The position numbers and the translations under genes were made by a program. Positions 25,999-35,233 of a stretch of DNA of 64,000 nt are shown in pieces. Each line of letters starts with the position of its first letter. The stretch's first letter is position 1. This stretch comes from JAIYDQ01 sp034408855 (GTDB taxonomy: Bacteria; Planctomycetota; Planctomycetia; Pirellulales; Pirellulaceae): positions 1 through 64,000 of the forward strand of contig JAWXCK010000109.1 in assembly GCA_034408855.1 (NCBI GenBank), given 5' to 3'. A model generated the notes under the pieces. It saw only the letters and a program-made list of their open reading frames with translations, was not told the DNA's origin and made no database searches.

Positions 25999-27056
25999 AA
26001 AAGGAATCTGCTCAACAAACGTTTTGGCCTTCCGAGTTCACACAGACACGTAGACGAAAGAAACTTTCATCGCTCGCCCCTGCAAAGCCGACCGTCGTAT
26101 ACGACACGTACTGGCGATTCGCGGCCGAGCGTCAAGCGACCTTTTTTCGGCGTTTCAACAATGAGCCACATCCGTGGAGCCAAGATGACATCCTTCAAAC
26201 GTACAAATTTACCAATGCCTATCGAGCTTCGGATCGGGTCAGCCAATATTTAATTCGCAATGTAATCTACAACGGCTCACAGGAGGTCGAGGAAGTCTTT
26301 TTTCGCACGATTCTGTTCAAGCTCTTCAACAAAATTGGAACTTGGGAGATGTTGATACGCGAACACGGATTCCCAAGCTTCGAGCAATACAAATACAAAG
26401 CCTTTGACCGTACTTTGACGAAGGCGATGGCGAACAAGCAAACTATTTATTCGGCTGCATACATAATGCCCTCCGGCAGTCGAGAACTCAACAGCACGAA
26501 AAAACACAGGAGTCATCTTCAGCTTCTTGAAAAGATGATGAAGGATGAAGTCCCGAAGAAAATCGCCGATTTTACAAATATGCGAGAGGGCTTCGAGTTG
26601 TTGTTGTCGTACCCGATGATCGGCGACTTTCTTGCTTATCAGTACATCACCGATCTGAACTACAGCGAAATTTGTGACTTCACGGAAATGGAGTTCGCTG
26701 TTCCCGGGCCCGGCGCAATCGACGGCATTAGCAAATGCTTCAAATCGCTCGGCGGCCTTAACGAAACCGACATCATCAAATTGGTTGCCGACCGCCAAAC
26801 CGACGAATTCGAACGCCTCGGAATCGAGTTTCAAAGTCTTTGGGGACGCCCACTTCAGTTGATTGATTGCCAGAACCTTTTTTGCGAGATCAGTAAATAC
26901 TCCCGCGTCAGCCACCCAAAAATCAAAGGCGTCGCCAATCGAACGCGCATCAAGCAAAAGTATTCAGCGAAGAATGAGCCGATTGCGTTTTGGTATCCAC
27001 CAAAGTGGCAAATTAACGACCGAATCGAGAACAAACATCCTGCAATAGAGGAATGA
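25995..27056 (+). CDS. Alpha-glutamyl/putrescinyl-thymine pyrophosphorylase-like (HMUDK helical) protein
   Basis: 353 residues, almost all helical. The signature PHPWSQDDILQTYKFTNAYR, then ASDRVSQYLIRNVIY and a later SYPMIGDFLAYQYITDLNYS match the clade of alpha-glutamyl/putrescinyl-thymine pyrophosphorylases and 5-hmdU kinase helical domains (a DNA-glycosylase-like fold). In phages these act in building hypermodified thymidine in DNA. The ATGA overlaps on both sides couple it to the TS-like and dCTP-deaminase-like genes. Whether it acts on DNA or on free nucleotides here is unknown. Confidence 0.8.
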   Translation: MKKESAQQTFWPSEFTQTRRRKKLSSLAPAKPTVVYDTYWRFAAERQATFFRRFNNEPHPWSQDDILQTYKFTNAYRASDRVSQYLIRNVIYNGSQEVEEVFFRTILFKLFNKIGTWEMLIREHGFPSFEQYKYKAFDRTLTKAMANKQTIYSAAYIMPSGSRELNSTKKHRSHLQLLEKMMKDEVPKKIADFTNMREGFELLLSYPMIGDFLAYQYITDLNYSEICDFTEMEFAVPGPGAIDGISKCFKSLGGLNETDIIKLVADRQTDEFERLGIEFQSLWGRPLQLIDCQNLFCEISKYSRVSHPKIKGVANRTRIKQKYSAKNEPIAFWYPPKWQINDRIENKHPAIEE

Positions 27057-27865
27057 AAATGGCCTTTTGGCGAAGCGAAACGATGAGGACACGGTTGCCT
27101 GAGGAGAGTCTCGTGGAACCGTATCATGAAGAACATGTCACTCAATGCGCCTATGAACTGTGTATGGGATCGCAAGCCTTTATCACATCGACAGAAGACA
27201 AGCAGAAAATTGTCTTGGAAGATGGCGATTCGCTGGTGATTCCTCGCGGACAGTTCGCTTTGCTTTTGACAAAGGAAGTTGTGCGAGTTCCGCTTGATTC
27301 GACCGCATTCATTTCGATGAAGTTCGGAGTAAAGCGGCGTGGCCTAATCAATGTCTCTGGTTTCCACGTAGATCCGGGCTTTGGTGGCAAGCTAAAGTTT
27401 TCCGTGTACAACGCGGGCAGCAATCCGATTACCGTGACCAACGGCGATCGACTGTTCTTAATATGGTATGCAAAGCTCGATGCGCCCACTGAGGACAGTT
27501 ATGGCAATGCAGGCCCAGACCAAAACGTAATCTCGTCGGACGATCAAAATGTCATGCACGGAGATATTGCTTCGCCGGCTGAATTGAAGTCCCAATTGGA
27601 TTTATTGACGCATAAGGATGTGCACCGCAAGTGGTTGCTCGGTGTGCTTGCTTCAACGTTCATTGGTATTCTGATTCGATTGATGTTCATGAGCTACTTC
27701 GCTCCGGTTTCGGAGTCCGAACTAGACCGAATCAAGCTGGAAATCATTGAGGAACTAAAGCCTCTTCGACCATTCCCGAGCGATAAATCGTCAGAGTCAG
27801 ATGGCTCGTCAACGGAGATTAAATTTGCTCCATCAAATGCTCTGAAAAGGTTACTCGACAATTGA
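27053..27865 (+). CDS. dCTP deaminase/dUTPase-fold protein with membrane helix
   Basis: 270 residues. Residues about 15-165 are a Dcd/dUTPase beta-jelly fold: VPLDSTAFISMKFGVKRRGL, then VSGFHVDPGFGGKLKFSVYN (the DPGF/GxL...NxG family motif) and ITVTNGDRLFLIWYAKL. After a linker, a single transmembrane helix (WLLGVLASTFIGILIRLMFM) and a charged tail. The family deaminates dCTP or hydrolyses dUTP; stand-alone dCTP deaminases act in phage defence. The membrane tether is unusual. Start overlaps the preceding stop (ATGA). Confidence 0.8.
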   Translation: MKMAFWRSETMRTRLPEESLVEPYHEEHVTQCAYELCMGSQAFITSTEDKQKIVLEDGDSLVIPRGQFALLLTKEVVRVPLDSTAFISMKFGVKRRGLINVSGFHVDPGFGGKLKFSVYNAGSNPITVTNGDRLFLIWYAKLDAPTEDSYGNAGPDQNVISSDDQNVMHGDIASPAELKSQLDLLTHKDVHRKWLLGVLASTFIGILIRLMFMSYFAPVSESELDRIKLEIIEELKPLRPFPSDKSSESDGSSTEIKFAPSNALKRLLDN

Positions 27866-27873
27866 GAAACGAA

Positions 27874-28788
27874 ATGAACCTACAATATTTTCAGCGAGAA
27901 GCGGCCAAAACCGACCAAGTCAAAGGTGACGATGACAAAAGCAAGCTCGTTCCCCTGCTGGGGCTGGCTGGCGAAGTCGGCACGCTTTTGTCCGAGTACA
28001 AAAAGTTTCTTCGTGACGGTGGCGCTCATCAGCGATTCCACGAACAAGTAGCAGAAGACCTTGGCGATTTGCTTTGGTACATTGCAAATGTAGCCACCAA
28101 ATTCAATCTTGATCTCGATGATATTGCAAAAGCCAACTTGAGAAAAGTGAACGACCGCTGGACGTTACACTCGAACCCGTCGCAACAAACGCTGTTCGAT
28201 CCCCATTCGCGTCACTTGCTCGATGAAGACGCGACTCCGACTCAGCAGCTTCCACGGAAATTCACCGTCGAGATCAACGAAGTATGGGAAGGCGAATCGG
28301 TACGAGTGATCGTGTCACGCGATGGCAAGCAAATCGGTAACGACTTGACGGACAACGCCTACGACGACGATGGCTATCGGTTTCATGACGTTTTTCATCT
28401 CTCATACGCCGCCGTTCTAGGTTGGTCGCCGGTCACTCGCAAGTTGCTTGACGTCAAACGAAAAGACAACGGCAAAACGGACGAAGTCGAAGACGGTGCT
28501 CGCGCTGGGATTATCGAAGAATTGATCGCCCAACTCGTTTACACTTACGCACGCGAACACAACTTTCTCGAAGGCGTAAACAGCCTCGATTATCACTTGC
28601 TCAAAACTATCCAGTCGTTGGTTGCCGACCGAGAGGTGCGAGTTCGCTCCGCTGCTGAGTGGGAAACCGCGATTCTTCAAGGCTACCGCGTTTGGCGCAG
28701 TATCCGCGAGAACGGCGGCGGTTTTGTTGATGTTGACCTTCTAGCTGGAAGCGTCTCGTTCCGAAGAGTAAATCAAGTCAGTTCATAA
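27874..28788 (+). CDS. MazG-like NTP pyrophosphohydrolase with MazG-C-like domain
   Basis: 304 residues from ATG at 27874 (a TTG at 27862 is possible). Residues about 1-100 are an all-alpha NTP-PPase domain: GLAGEVGTLLSEYKKFLRD and EDLGDLLWYIANVATKF, which hold the ExxE and EDxxD metal ligands. The C-terminal half (DDDGYRFHDVFHLSYAAVLGW, GIIEELIAQLVYTYAREH) resembles the MazG-C domain seen with such enzymes in conflict operons. It hydrolyses (d)NTPs to monophosphates, perhaps to feed the TS-like enzyme or to remove modified nucleotides. Confidence 0.82.
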   Translation: MNLQYFQREAAKTDQVKGDDDKSKLVPLLGLAGEVGTLLSEYKKFLRDGGAHQRFHEQVAEDLGDLLWYIANVATKFNLDLDDIAKANLRKVNDRWTLHSNPSQQTLFDPHSRHLLDEDATPTQQLPRKFTVEINEVWEGESVRVIVSRDGKQIGNDLTDNAYDDDGYRFHDVFHLSYAAVLGWSPVTRKLLDVKRKDNGKTDEVEDGARAGIIEELIAQLVYTYAREHNFLEGVNSLDYHLLKTIQSLVADREVRVRSAAEWETAILQGYRVWRSIRENGGGFVDVDLLAGSVSFRRVNQVSS

Positions 28789-28819
28789 CCGACCAATTGA
28801 TATTACAAGGGAGTGCGAC

Positions 28820-29323
28820 ATGAGCGATCCGAATGCCGATTCTAAACGACGTCACGTCTTTATCAGCCACCACCACAAGAATGATGCCGAAGTTGACAAG
28901 CTGACAAAGCTTCTTAGCCGAAAAGGCTACGATATTCGCAATAGTTCCATCCGAGCAAAACCAGCCAATCGCGAACGACTTGAAAAGGGCTTGGTCAAGG
29001 ACGAAGTTATTCGCCGCTTGCTCAAAATGAAAATGTCTTGGGCCGGAACTGTGATCGTCCTTGTCGGCAAAGATACCCATACCCGCCCTTGGGTGAACTG
29101 GGAAATCGAACAGGCAGCGAAAATGGGAAAACGAATTGTGGGCGTGTGGGCTCAAGGTGCCCAAGAGTGCGACCTTCCAGAGAACCTAATCAAATACCGC
29201 GACGCGATGGTTGGTTGGAATTCCGAAAACATCGTCGACGCTATCGATGGTTCAGACAATACTTCGCATCTCCCCGGCGGAGGCCAATTTCCAATGCAAC
29301 AAATCGGACGAGCGACATGTTGA
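28820..29323 (+). CDS. TIR-like (MTH538/ThsB-type) protein
   Basis: 167 residues. HVFISHHHKNDAEVDKLTKLLSRK begins a flavodoxin-like TIR-type domain; then TVIVLVGKDTHTRPWVNWEIEQA carries the W-x2-E glutamate expected for NAD cleavage. It resembles the small MTH538/DUF1863 TIR-like proteins to which Thoeris ThsB belongs. The short C-terminal tail has no domain. Start preceded by AAGGGAG. It is the probable effector or signal generator of the nucleotide operon, making an NAD-derived messenger or depleting NAD. Confidence 0.8.
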   Translation: MSDPNADSKRRHVFISHHHKNDAEVDKLTKLLSRKGYDIRNSSIRAKPANRERLEKGLVKDEVIRRLLKMKMSWAGTVIVLVGKDTHTRPWVNWEIEQAAKMGKRIVGVWAQGAQECDLPENLIKYRDAMVGWNSENIVDAIDGSDNTSHLPGGGQFPMQQIGRATC

Positions 29324-29338
29324 GCGAGCGACGTGCCA

Positions 29339-29944
29339 ATGAAACTCTTTTCCTATGTTGTCCGGCTAGACTTCGGTTTTGCACCGAATCCGTTTTATGG
29401 TGTCTGTACTCTTGCCACGTGCAAAGGCCAGATTCGCAGAACTGCTGAAGTGGGCGATTGGGTCGTAGGGACAGGCTCGGCGGCGTATGGGTTGCAAGGT
29501 CAGTTGGTCTACGCAATGAACGTTTCGGAAAAACTGTCGTTTGAGCAGTATTGGGCCGATACACGATTCTTGGCAAAACGTCCCTACCTGCATGGCAGCA
29601 TCAAACAAACTCGCGGTGACAACATCTACCATCGTCATGCGAAGACGGGAGTATGGATTGGAGTAGATTCCCGTCACAGCAACGACAACGGATCTCCAAA
29701 TCCAGACCACATCGCCCGAGACACTCGGTACCCGTTCGTGCTGATAGCGGATGAGTTCTACTATTGGGGCGGATCAGGACCAATGATACCAACCACGTTT
29801 CGGAATTGGGAAAGCAATGACTTGGTTCAGTCCGCACGCAACTACAAGTATAAGTTTCCGCCGCCAATGATTGCCACAGTCGTCAATTGGATTCGCTCCG
29901 CTCACGAGTTCCGATTCATTTCCGAACCCAGTGAATTCAGCTAA
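29339..29944 (+). CDS. Nucleotide-modification-associated domain 2 (Nmad2)-like protein
   Basis: 201 residues from ATG at 29339. KLFSYVVRLDFGFAPNPFYG, CTLATCKGQIRRTAEVGDWV and GTGSAAYGLQGQLVYAMNV form the N-terminal signature of the Nmad2 family, named for occurrence beside nucleotide-modification enzymes. Beta-rich with a conserved YPFVLIADEFYYWG segment. Biochemical function is not established; family context suggests recognition or handling of modified nucleotides. Last gene of the operon, 15 bases after the TIR gene. Confidence 0.8.
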   Translation: MKLFSYVVRLDFGFAPNPFYGVCTLATCKGQIRRTAEVGDWVVGTGSAAYGLQGQLVYAMNVSEKLSFEQYWADTRFLAKRPYLHGSIKQTRGDNIYHRHAKTGVWIGVDSRHSNDNGSPNPDHIARDTRYPFVLIADEFYYWGGSGPMIPTTFRNWESNDLVQSARNYKYKFPPPMIATVVNWIRSAHEFRFISEPSEFS

Positions 29945-30259
29945 CGTTTCGAGTACATGTTAGCTTTGGCAACTTTTCAGGACTAAAAGCGACTTCAGTA
30001 GATGATGCACGAAGGCCAACACTTCACCATAGAAGTTACAGTCGAAGCCATCTGTGGTTGGAAACGCAAACACGATCAAGACCACCTCGAAGTCCGCGAA
30101 AACGGATTGATTAGCACCACGCTGTTTTCACTGCTACAATCTTTCATTGTGGTTTCCAGTCAGACCGGTGATTGGGCGTCCTAAGGGCTCTGAGAGTAGC
30201 TTGTCGTTTGTTTCGAAGTTTTCGGCGGTAGCATTTTTTTATAAGATACTATTTTGAGT
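29945..30259. other. Intergenic between Nmad2-like and TIR-NACHT genes
   Basis: About 315 bases. A 60-residue frame (30002-30184, plus) has no ribosome binding site and no motif. The region likely holds a promoter for the TIR-NACHT gene. Confidence 0.45.
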
Positions 30260-33200
30260 ATGGCGCACGAAGTCAGTAGTGTTAGAGGCAGTTTTCGCTT
30301 CGAGATTGCACTCTCGTTTGCCAGTAAAGACAAACGAGAGAAGATTCGTAAAATTGCCGAAATGCTAGGGAAAAGGCTCGGCGATGGCAAGGTGTTTTTC
30401 GATGAGTACTTTGAACACGAGTTCGGTGGACTAAACGCCGACATCTATTTTCAAGAAGTTTACGGAAAACAATCACGTCTTGTAGTACCCTGCATTTGCA
30501 ATTGCTACAGCAAGACGACTTGGACGGAATACGAATGGCGCGCAATTCGGAACTTTGTATCTGAACTCAAAAACGACCCAGTAGGTCGTTGCCGTTTTTT
30601 TCCTATTCGCGTCGACGAAGGCGAAATCGAGATCGATGGATTATTCCCAAACATCGATGTCGTACTGGATGTGCAGGATCGTAATGAAGAAGAGATCGTT
30701 AAATTGATTTTGGATAGGCATCGCCACTGTAAAAATGGAAAGCCTCGAGATATACCGACTCCGCCGTTGGGTCTTGACTTGCATTACGGAAAGCCGTTCG
30801 TTAACGAAGCGGGTAACTTCCTAAAGAAATGGAGGGCTGAATATATACGATCGATGAATGACAAAACGACTGTTAACTTTGAACAGACGTCTCGCGATGA
30901 TATTTTTTTCCTGTTTGCGGTTTTAGCAGAATGTGAATCCGGGAAGCCGCTCAGCGGCAATTTGCTTCCAGAATTTAGTTTCGTAGAAAAATTGCCAACC
31001 GAAAGCGTATGGGAACGAGTTAAGTTTCTGGGCATTTCTTTTGGCGTAGTTTCGGAACGACTTCTTGAAATACCAGCTTTTCTGGCGCGCTTTTGGAAGG
31101 CGGTTTTTGAGAACCAACAGGCGACGGATGTAAATTCTCTGCGGAGTGTTTCGCGACGGATTATTTGGCAGACTTCGATCAATTCGTCGGAGATCGATAG
31201 TAGGCTTGAAAATAGGATGGTCGATATTGGCTTAACACCTAAACGGTCACGCGAAGGACTAGCAGATCTTTTTACGAGTCGAGTCATCGGAGACTGGCTG
31301 GAACGACTTGGCTCCGAGCAGTGGACGACCGTTCAGGGGATTGTTTCCGGTGAGCGAATGCCGCTAAGCGAGATCTATGTTGACCTCTACGCAGTACCTG
31401 AACCGCCTGGCGGCTACGGGCTCATTCGAAAGAAAGATGTACTTAAGCAACACCGCTCGCGATTGCTTTCGCAAGCCAAAAGAGAAGCGACAAATGTAGT
31501 TTCACTACTACACCAACTGAGTCGACGCACTTTGATTATCGGCGATCCAGGTTCCGGGAAGTCGACCTTCACCAAGTGGGCTGTAATGCAAGTACTCAGC
31601 GGAGAAATCCCTGACTTTCGACTTCCTTTAGTAGTTAATCTTGGACATCTGCGCCGTGAAGAGAGACAACCAATGTGCGACACTTCGGAGGAAAAACGGA
31701 TTGATCTTCTGGAACACTTCGTGGCGCCGTTTATCGACCCAGCCGACATTGCAAGTGCAGCCCGCGAACTAGCTCAATACCTAAAGTCGCGGGGGGACGT
31801 TTTCTTGATTTTGGATGGATGGGATGAAGTTCCAAGTGACCTGCGCGATCCAGTTCACTTAGCAATTGATCGAGTCAATAGTTTTATCCCGGTCATTATA
31901 ACGTCGCGTCCCTCTGGGTTACCCAAGGCTTTGCTCGGATGTCAAGCAAGCATTTATGAACTCGCCGGATTGACTTCGGCGTCGGCAGAAAAACTAGTAG
32001 AGGTGTTCTTCCGTAGGCGCAGCAAGCCATGGTTATCTCTTGAGATTTCGGATCGTATCCAAAAGCAGGGCTCAGTATTCTCAACCAACCCGTTTCTATT
32101 GACACTTCAATGCGTCATGTTAGAGCAGGAGGAGACGAATATTGTCGATGGGAGTTTTTTTCAGGACCGAAATGCGATCTACCAAAAAATACTCGAATTG
32201 CTTCTGGCAGAAAACCGAGTCAGATTGGAGCCGGAAATATTAGACAAGCTGGCAGTGCTGGCCGAAACCCAATCGTTTTCTAATGGGGCAACAAATGGGG
32301 TCAGTTTCACTGGCAGTCAACTATCTGAGACGCTTTCCAATCGCTCCGAAGCAATCGCTGTATGCCAGTCGAGAGTATTGCATTGCCTTGACGATCCATT
32401 CGACACAACACCAAAGCTGGAGCACACGTACTCATTCAGTCACTTGACGTTTGGGGAATTTCTAGCAGCCAAGCATATCGCCGCGAATCCCGACCATGCG
32501 GCAATTCAGAAATGCGGATTGGACCTTCGGCGACTGGAGATCTACCGTTTTTTACTCGACTTCCATGGAACGCGTGGCGCGGCAGAAGCGACACGAGTTT
32601 TAGAGAATCGCATTACGGCTCCCGATAGGTATCGATTCCTTTTCGTCCGCTTGGGGCAACTAATTGCCGACAAACATCACTTAGTGCTGGAATGTCCTTG
32701 GTGCAATTTGATTACCACTCAATTGTGGAATTTACTTTGTAGCGAGTCTACTCCAATCGAATTGGTCCAAGAAATTGTCTCTCTATTATTTCGGATTAAC
32801 GCTAAATGGTTTGTGGATCAGTGCCTTGAGAACCCCATGGCTGTGCAGGAATTGGCTCGACAACGATTCGTCATCGAATATGGAGGTAGACTGCCCTGGC
32901 TCTACTTGGAGAAGTTGATCGGGCCTGGGAAACCCTGGGATGCCTTTGCAAGCCTAGCTGATAGTTCTTTCAAACCCACAAGCGCGTTTATGCAATTGAC
33001 TGGGCCTGAAACGACTATCTTTTTCCAGGATACGCTGGAACGATTCCAACTGAACCACACGATCGAAGACGCGCAGTCACTTGGACAAATGCGAAATGAA
33101 GAAGCTGTTCCTTCGTTGGTGAAGCAAATTAAGGAAGGCGATCCGGAACTTGCCGAACAGTGCGTTTATGCGTTGGCAACCATCAAGGGCAAAGTTGCGG

Positions 33201-34225
33201 CCCACGAGATTGTTTCCGGACTGCTTGATCCTCCCGAGGCGTTGGGTTCGTCTCCATTCATGAACGCGTTGCGAAGTTACGGAATGAAAGCGCTTGATCC
33301 TGATGGGCAGCAACGGATTATTCGTCGAATCGCCGTTTCCCCGCCCAATCTAGTAGGGGATTATCTCGATTCGCTGACAGGATATCCTATTCGTTCCGGG
33401 GCAGGTGTCATTGCGTCACTGCTAGTCGCGCCGCCATCGGAACGTGACAACGATTGGAGTGTGATCACAAACGCTGAAATTCGCGATGGTGCGATTAGAG
33501 TTCTCCGAGCATGCGAAGACATTAGGATCGTCGAATCGGTGCTCGAAGCGGCCAAAATCGAAAAACAACCCGGAATCCGAGCAGCCTTGATTGGTGTTGC
33601 CTATGAAGCGGGATTGCCGACGGCTTTTCAAGAGTGGATGTTGAAGGAGATACCCAATCAGAGGAATAAGTTGACGGTTCGCACAGCCTTACTATCAGTA
33701 TCGGCCAACTACGCGAGGCGCTATCCGGATTCGTCCTTCAGAACCAAGCTTTCGGAATTGCTCGTAAACGAACTGAACATATTAACCCTGAGAAGTTCAT
33801 TTGAACTGCTCTCAGAGGTTTTGAATTCCGCCGATGTTGCGGGTGTTCCTGCGGTCGCAATTCTCGGAGGATTTCTAAAATCCTTGGGGAACGCTGCCGA
33901 AAAGAAATACTCAACTTCGGAAAAATTTGAGGTCACGGTGAATTCGACAACGACGGCATTGGTCAGGATTGGTACGGAACAGGCAAAGAGCGTTTTGCTT
34001 AACGAATGCCGTCGTTTGCTGAGGACACCACTAACCAAACGCGAACAGTTTATTCGTCGATCTGTATTGGGTGGCCTAGTGCATATGGCACCATTAGAGG
34101 TACTGAACTGTATGGATAAATGCGAAGAAGCGAACGCGATCTTGCGGGATTGGTCCAGTCAATCCGGCTATCTAGTGTTCGACAACTATATTTTTGATCC
34201 GAATGGGCAACCAGTGGTTGTTTAG
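30260..34225 (+). CDS. TIR-NACHT-HEAT NLR-like immune protein
   Basis: 1,321 residues. TIR domain at about 12-150: FEIALSFASKDKREKI, then VFFDEYFEHEFGG and SKTTWTEYEWRAI with the catalytic-type Glu. NACHT STAND ATPase at about 425-620: Walker A IIGDPGSGKSTFTKW, Walker B FLILDGWDEVP, then PVIITSRPSGLP and a winged-helix region. The C-terminal 450 residues are helical HEAT-like repeats (EEAVPSLVKQIKEGDPELAEQ). Bacterial NLR-like proteins of this order sense phage components and activate the TIR NADase. It is followed by a stand-alone TIR protein 143 bases downstream. Confidence 0.9.
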   Translation: MAHEVSSVRGSFRFEIALSFASKDKREKIRKIAEMLGKRLGDGKVFFDEYFEHEFGGLNADIYFQEVYGKQSRLVVPCICNCYSKTTWTEYEWRAIRNFVSELKNDPVGRCRFFPIRVDEGEIEIDGLFPNIDVVLDVQDRNEEEIVKLILDRHRHCKNGKPRDIPTPPLGLDLHYGKPFVNEAGNFLKKWRAEYIRSMNDKTTVNFEQTSRDDIFFLFAVLAECESGKPLSGNLLPEFSFVEKLPTESVWERVKFLGISFGVVSERLLEIPAFLARFWKAVFENQQATDVNSLRSVSRRIIWQTSINSSEIDSRLENRMVDIGLTPKRSREGLADLFTSRVIGDWLERLGSEQWTTVQGIVSGERMPLSEIYVDLYAVPEPPGGYGLIRKKDVLKQHRSRLLSQAKREATNVVSLLHQLSRRTLIIGDPGSGKSTFTKWAVMQVLSGEIPDFRLPLVVNLGHLRREERQPMCDTSEEKRIDLLEHFVAPFIDPADIASAARELAQYLKSRGDVFLILDGWDEVPSDLRDPVHLAIDRVNSFIPVIITSRPSGLPKALLGCQASIYELAGLTSASAEKLVEVFFRRRSKPWLSLEISDRIQKQGSVFSTNPFLLTLQCVMLEQEETNIVDGSFFQDRNAIYQKILELLLAENRVRLEPEILDKLAVLAETQSFSNGATNGVSFTGSQLSETLSNRSEAIAVCQSRVLHCLDDPFDTTPKLEHTYSFSHLTFGEFLAAKHIAANPDHAAIQKCGLDLRRLEIYRFLLDFHGTRGAAEATRVLENRITAPDRYRFLFVRLGQLIADKHHLVLECPWCNLITTQLWNLLCSESTPIELVQEIVSLLFRINAKWFVDQCLENPMAVQELARQRFVIEYGGRLPWLYLEKLIGPGKPWDAFASLADSSFKPTSAFMQLTGPETTIFFQDTLERFQLNHTIEDAQSLGQMRNEEAVPSLVKQIKEGDPELAEQCVYALATIKGKVAAHEIVSGLLDPPEALGSSPFMNALRSYGMKALDPDGQQRIIRRIAVSPPNLVGDYLDSLTGYPIRSGAGVIASLLVAPPSERDNDWSVITNAEIRDGAIRVLRACEDIRIVESVLEAAKIEKQPGIRAALIGVAYEAGLPTAFQEWMLKEIPNQRNKLTVRTALLSVSANYARRYPDSSFRTKLSELLVNELNILTLRSSFELLSEVLNSADVAGVPAVAILGGFLKSLGNAAEKKYSTSEKFEVTVNSTTTALVRIGTEQAKSVLLNECRRLLRTPLTKREQFIRRSVLGGLVHMAPLEVLNCMDKCEEANAILRDWSSQSGYLVFDNYIFDPNGQPVVV

Positions 34226-34368
34226 CTAACTGGTTGATCGAGAAATACCTCAGTATTGTCGTTGTTGAAGATGTCGACTTGACCTGAAGTAATCCTGCCC
34301 AACTACTAAATCGTCTTTTTGCCTCAAATTTTTAAGTATCGAGCACTAAATTGACTCGTAAGACGCAA

Positions 34369-35157
34369 ATGAAAGCAAAGCAGTTCCGGCACGATTTGGC
34401 GATTTCATTTGCCAGCCAGCAGCGTCCTTTGGCTCAGGAGCTTGCGAATAGGCTTACCTCGCGAGGCTATTCTGTTTTCTTCGACGAGTATTCGACTTCG
34501 GAAATCTCTGGAACGGAACTTGGATGCTACTTCGGCGACATTTTTGAATCGGACGCTCGGTTTGGAATGATTCTTGCTTCACAAGATTACCGTAAGCGAA
34601 TGTGGACTAATCATGAGCGTGAGTTCATGATTTCAAGGCGAGTTCGAGACAACGGATATTTGCTTGTTGTCCGTTGCGACAACGCAAGAATTCAGGGTTT
34701 GCCAAAATCACTTGGATACTGGTCTGCCAACGAGAGCACTCCCTTCGAACTCGTAAGTTTAATTTCCACTCGAATCGGTAAAGCTGCCGGAACGCTTTGT
34801 CGTGACAGAAAGCACATCTCATCGAAGGTCCAGAAGGAGGGGCGAGAAGCCTTTGTGAACGCGACCAAAAAGTCGCTCCAAAAAGCGATTTTGGTTCATC
34901 CTATGGTAGCGAAAGCAAAGGCATCTCATTTGGTCCAAGTCGAGATGATGTTGTACCACTTGGAACAAGAGGTCGCATGGACTTCAAGGGCTTTCAGCAC
35001 GTCAATGTCGGATAGTAATTTTGCAAGCGCCCTTGGATACTACCTCGCAGACCAAACTCGCGTTCTTCGCCAAAAGATGGAGCAAATTGCAAATGCCCCC
35101 AACCCACCGAACATACTTGCGATCACACAATACAAACGAATTGTAAGTGGAAAATAA
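34369..35157 (+). CDS. TIR domain protein with helical C-terminus
   Basis: 262 residues from ATG at 34369 (a TTG at 34351 would add six). TIR domain at about 5-150: DLAISFASQQRPLAQELANRL, VFFDEYSTSEISGTELGCYF and SQDYRKRMWTNHEREFM with the expected Glu. The C-terminal 100 residues are helical and unassigned. Its TIR is close in style to that of the TIR-NACHT protein just upstream (both have ISFAS/LSFAS and VFFDEY), so the two may be paired or recently duplicated. A probable NADase effector. Confidence 0.85.
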   Translation: MKAKQFRHDLAISFASQQRPLAQELANRLTSRGYSVFFDEYSTSEISGTELGCYFGDIFESDARFGMILASQDYRKRMWTNHEREFMISRRVRDNGYLLVVRCDNARIQGLPKSLGYWSANESTPFELVSLISTRIGKAAGTLCRDRKHISSKVQKEGREAFVNATKKSLQKAILVHPMVAKAKASHLVQVEMMLYHLEQEVAWTSRAFSTSMSDSNFASALGYYLADQTRVLRQKMEQIANAPNPPNILAITQYKRIVSGK

Positions 35158-35233
35158 TTTGCCTAGGGTCGCTGTCGTGGCCAGGCGATGCCGTACCTCA
35201 GGTTACTACATTCATGCCGACCGAGTTCGCGAT

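Noticed and set aside
26277..26957. 226-residue minus-strand frame
   Set aside because: Antisense to the pyrophosphorylase-like gene with its clear family signature.
30002..30184. 60-residue plus-strand frame before the TIR-NACHT gene
   Set aside because: No ribosome binding site and no recognisable feature; kept only as an intergenic note.
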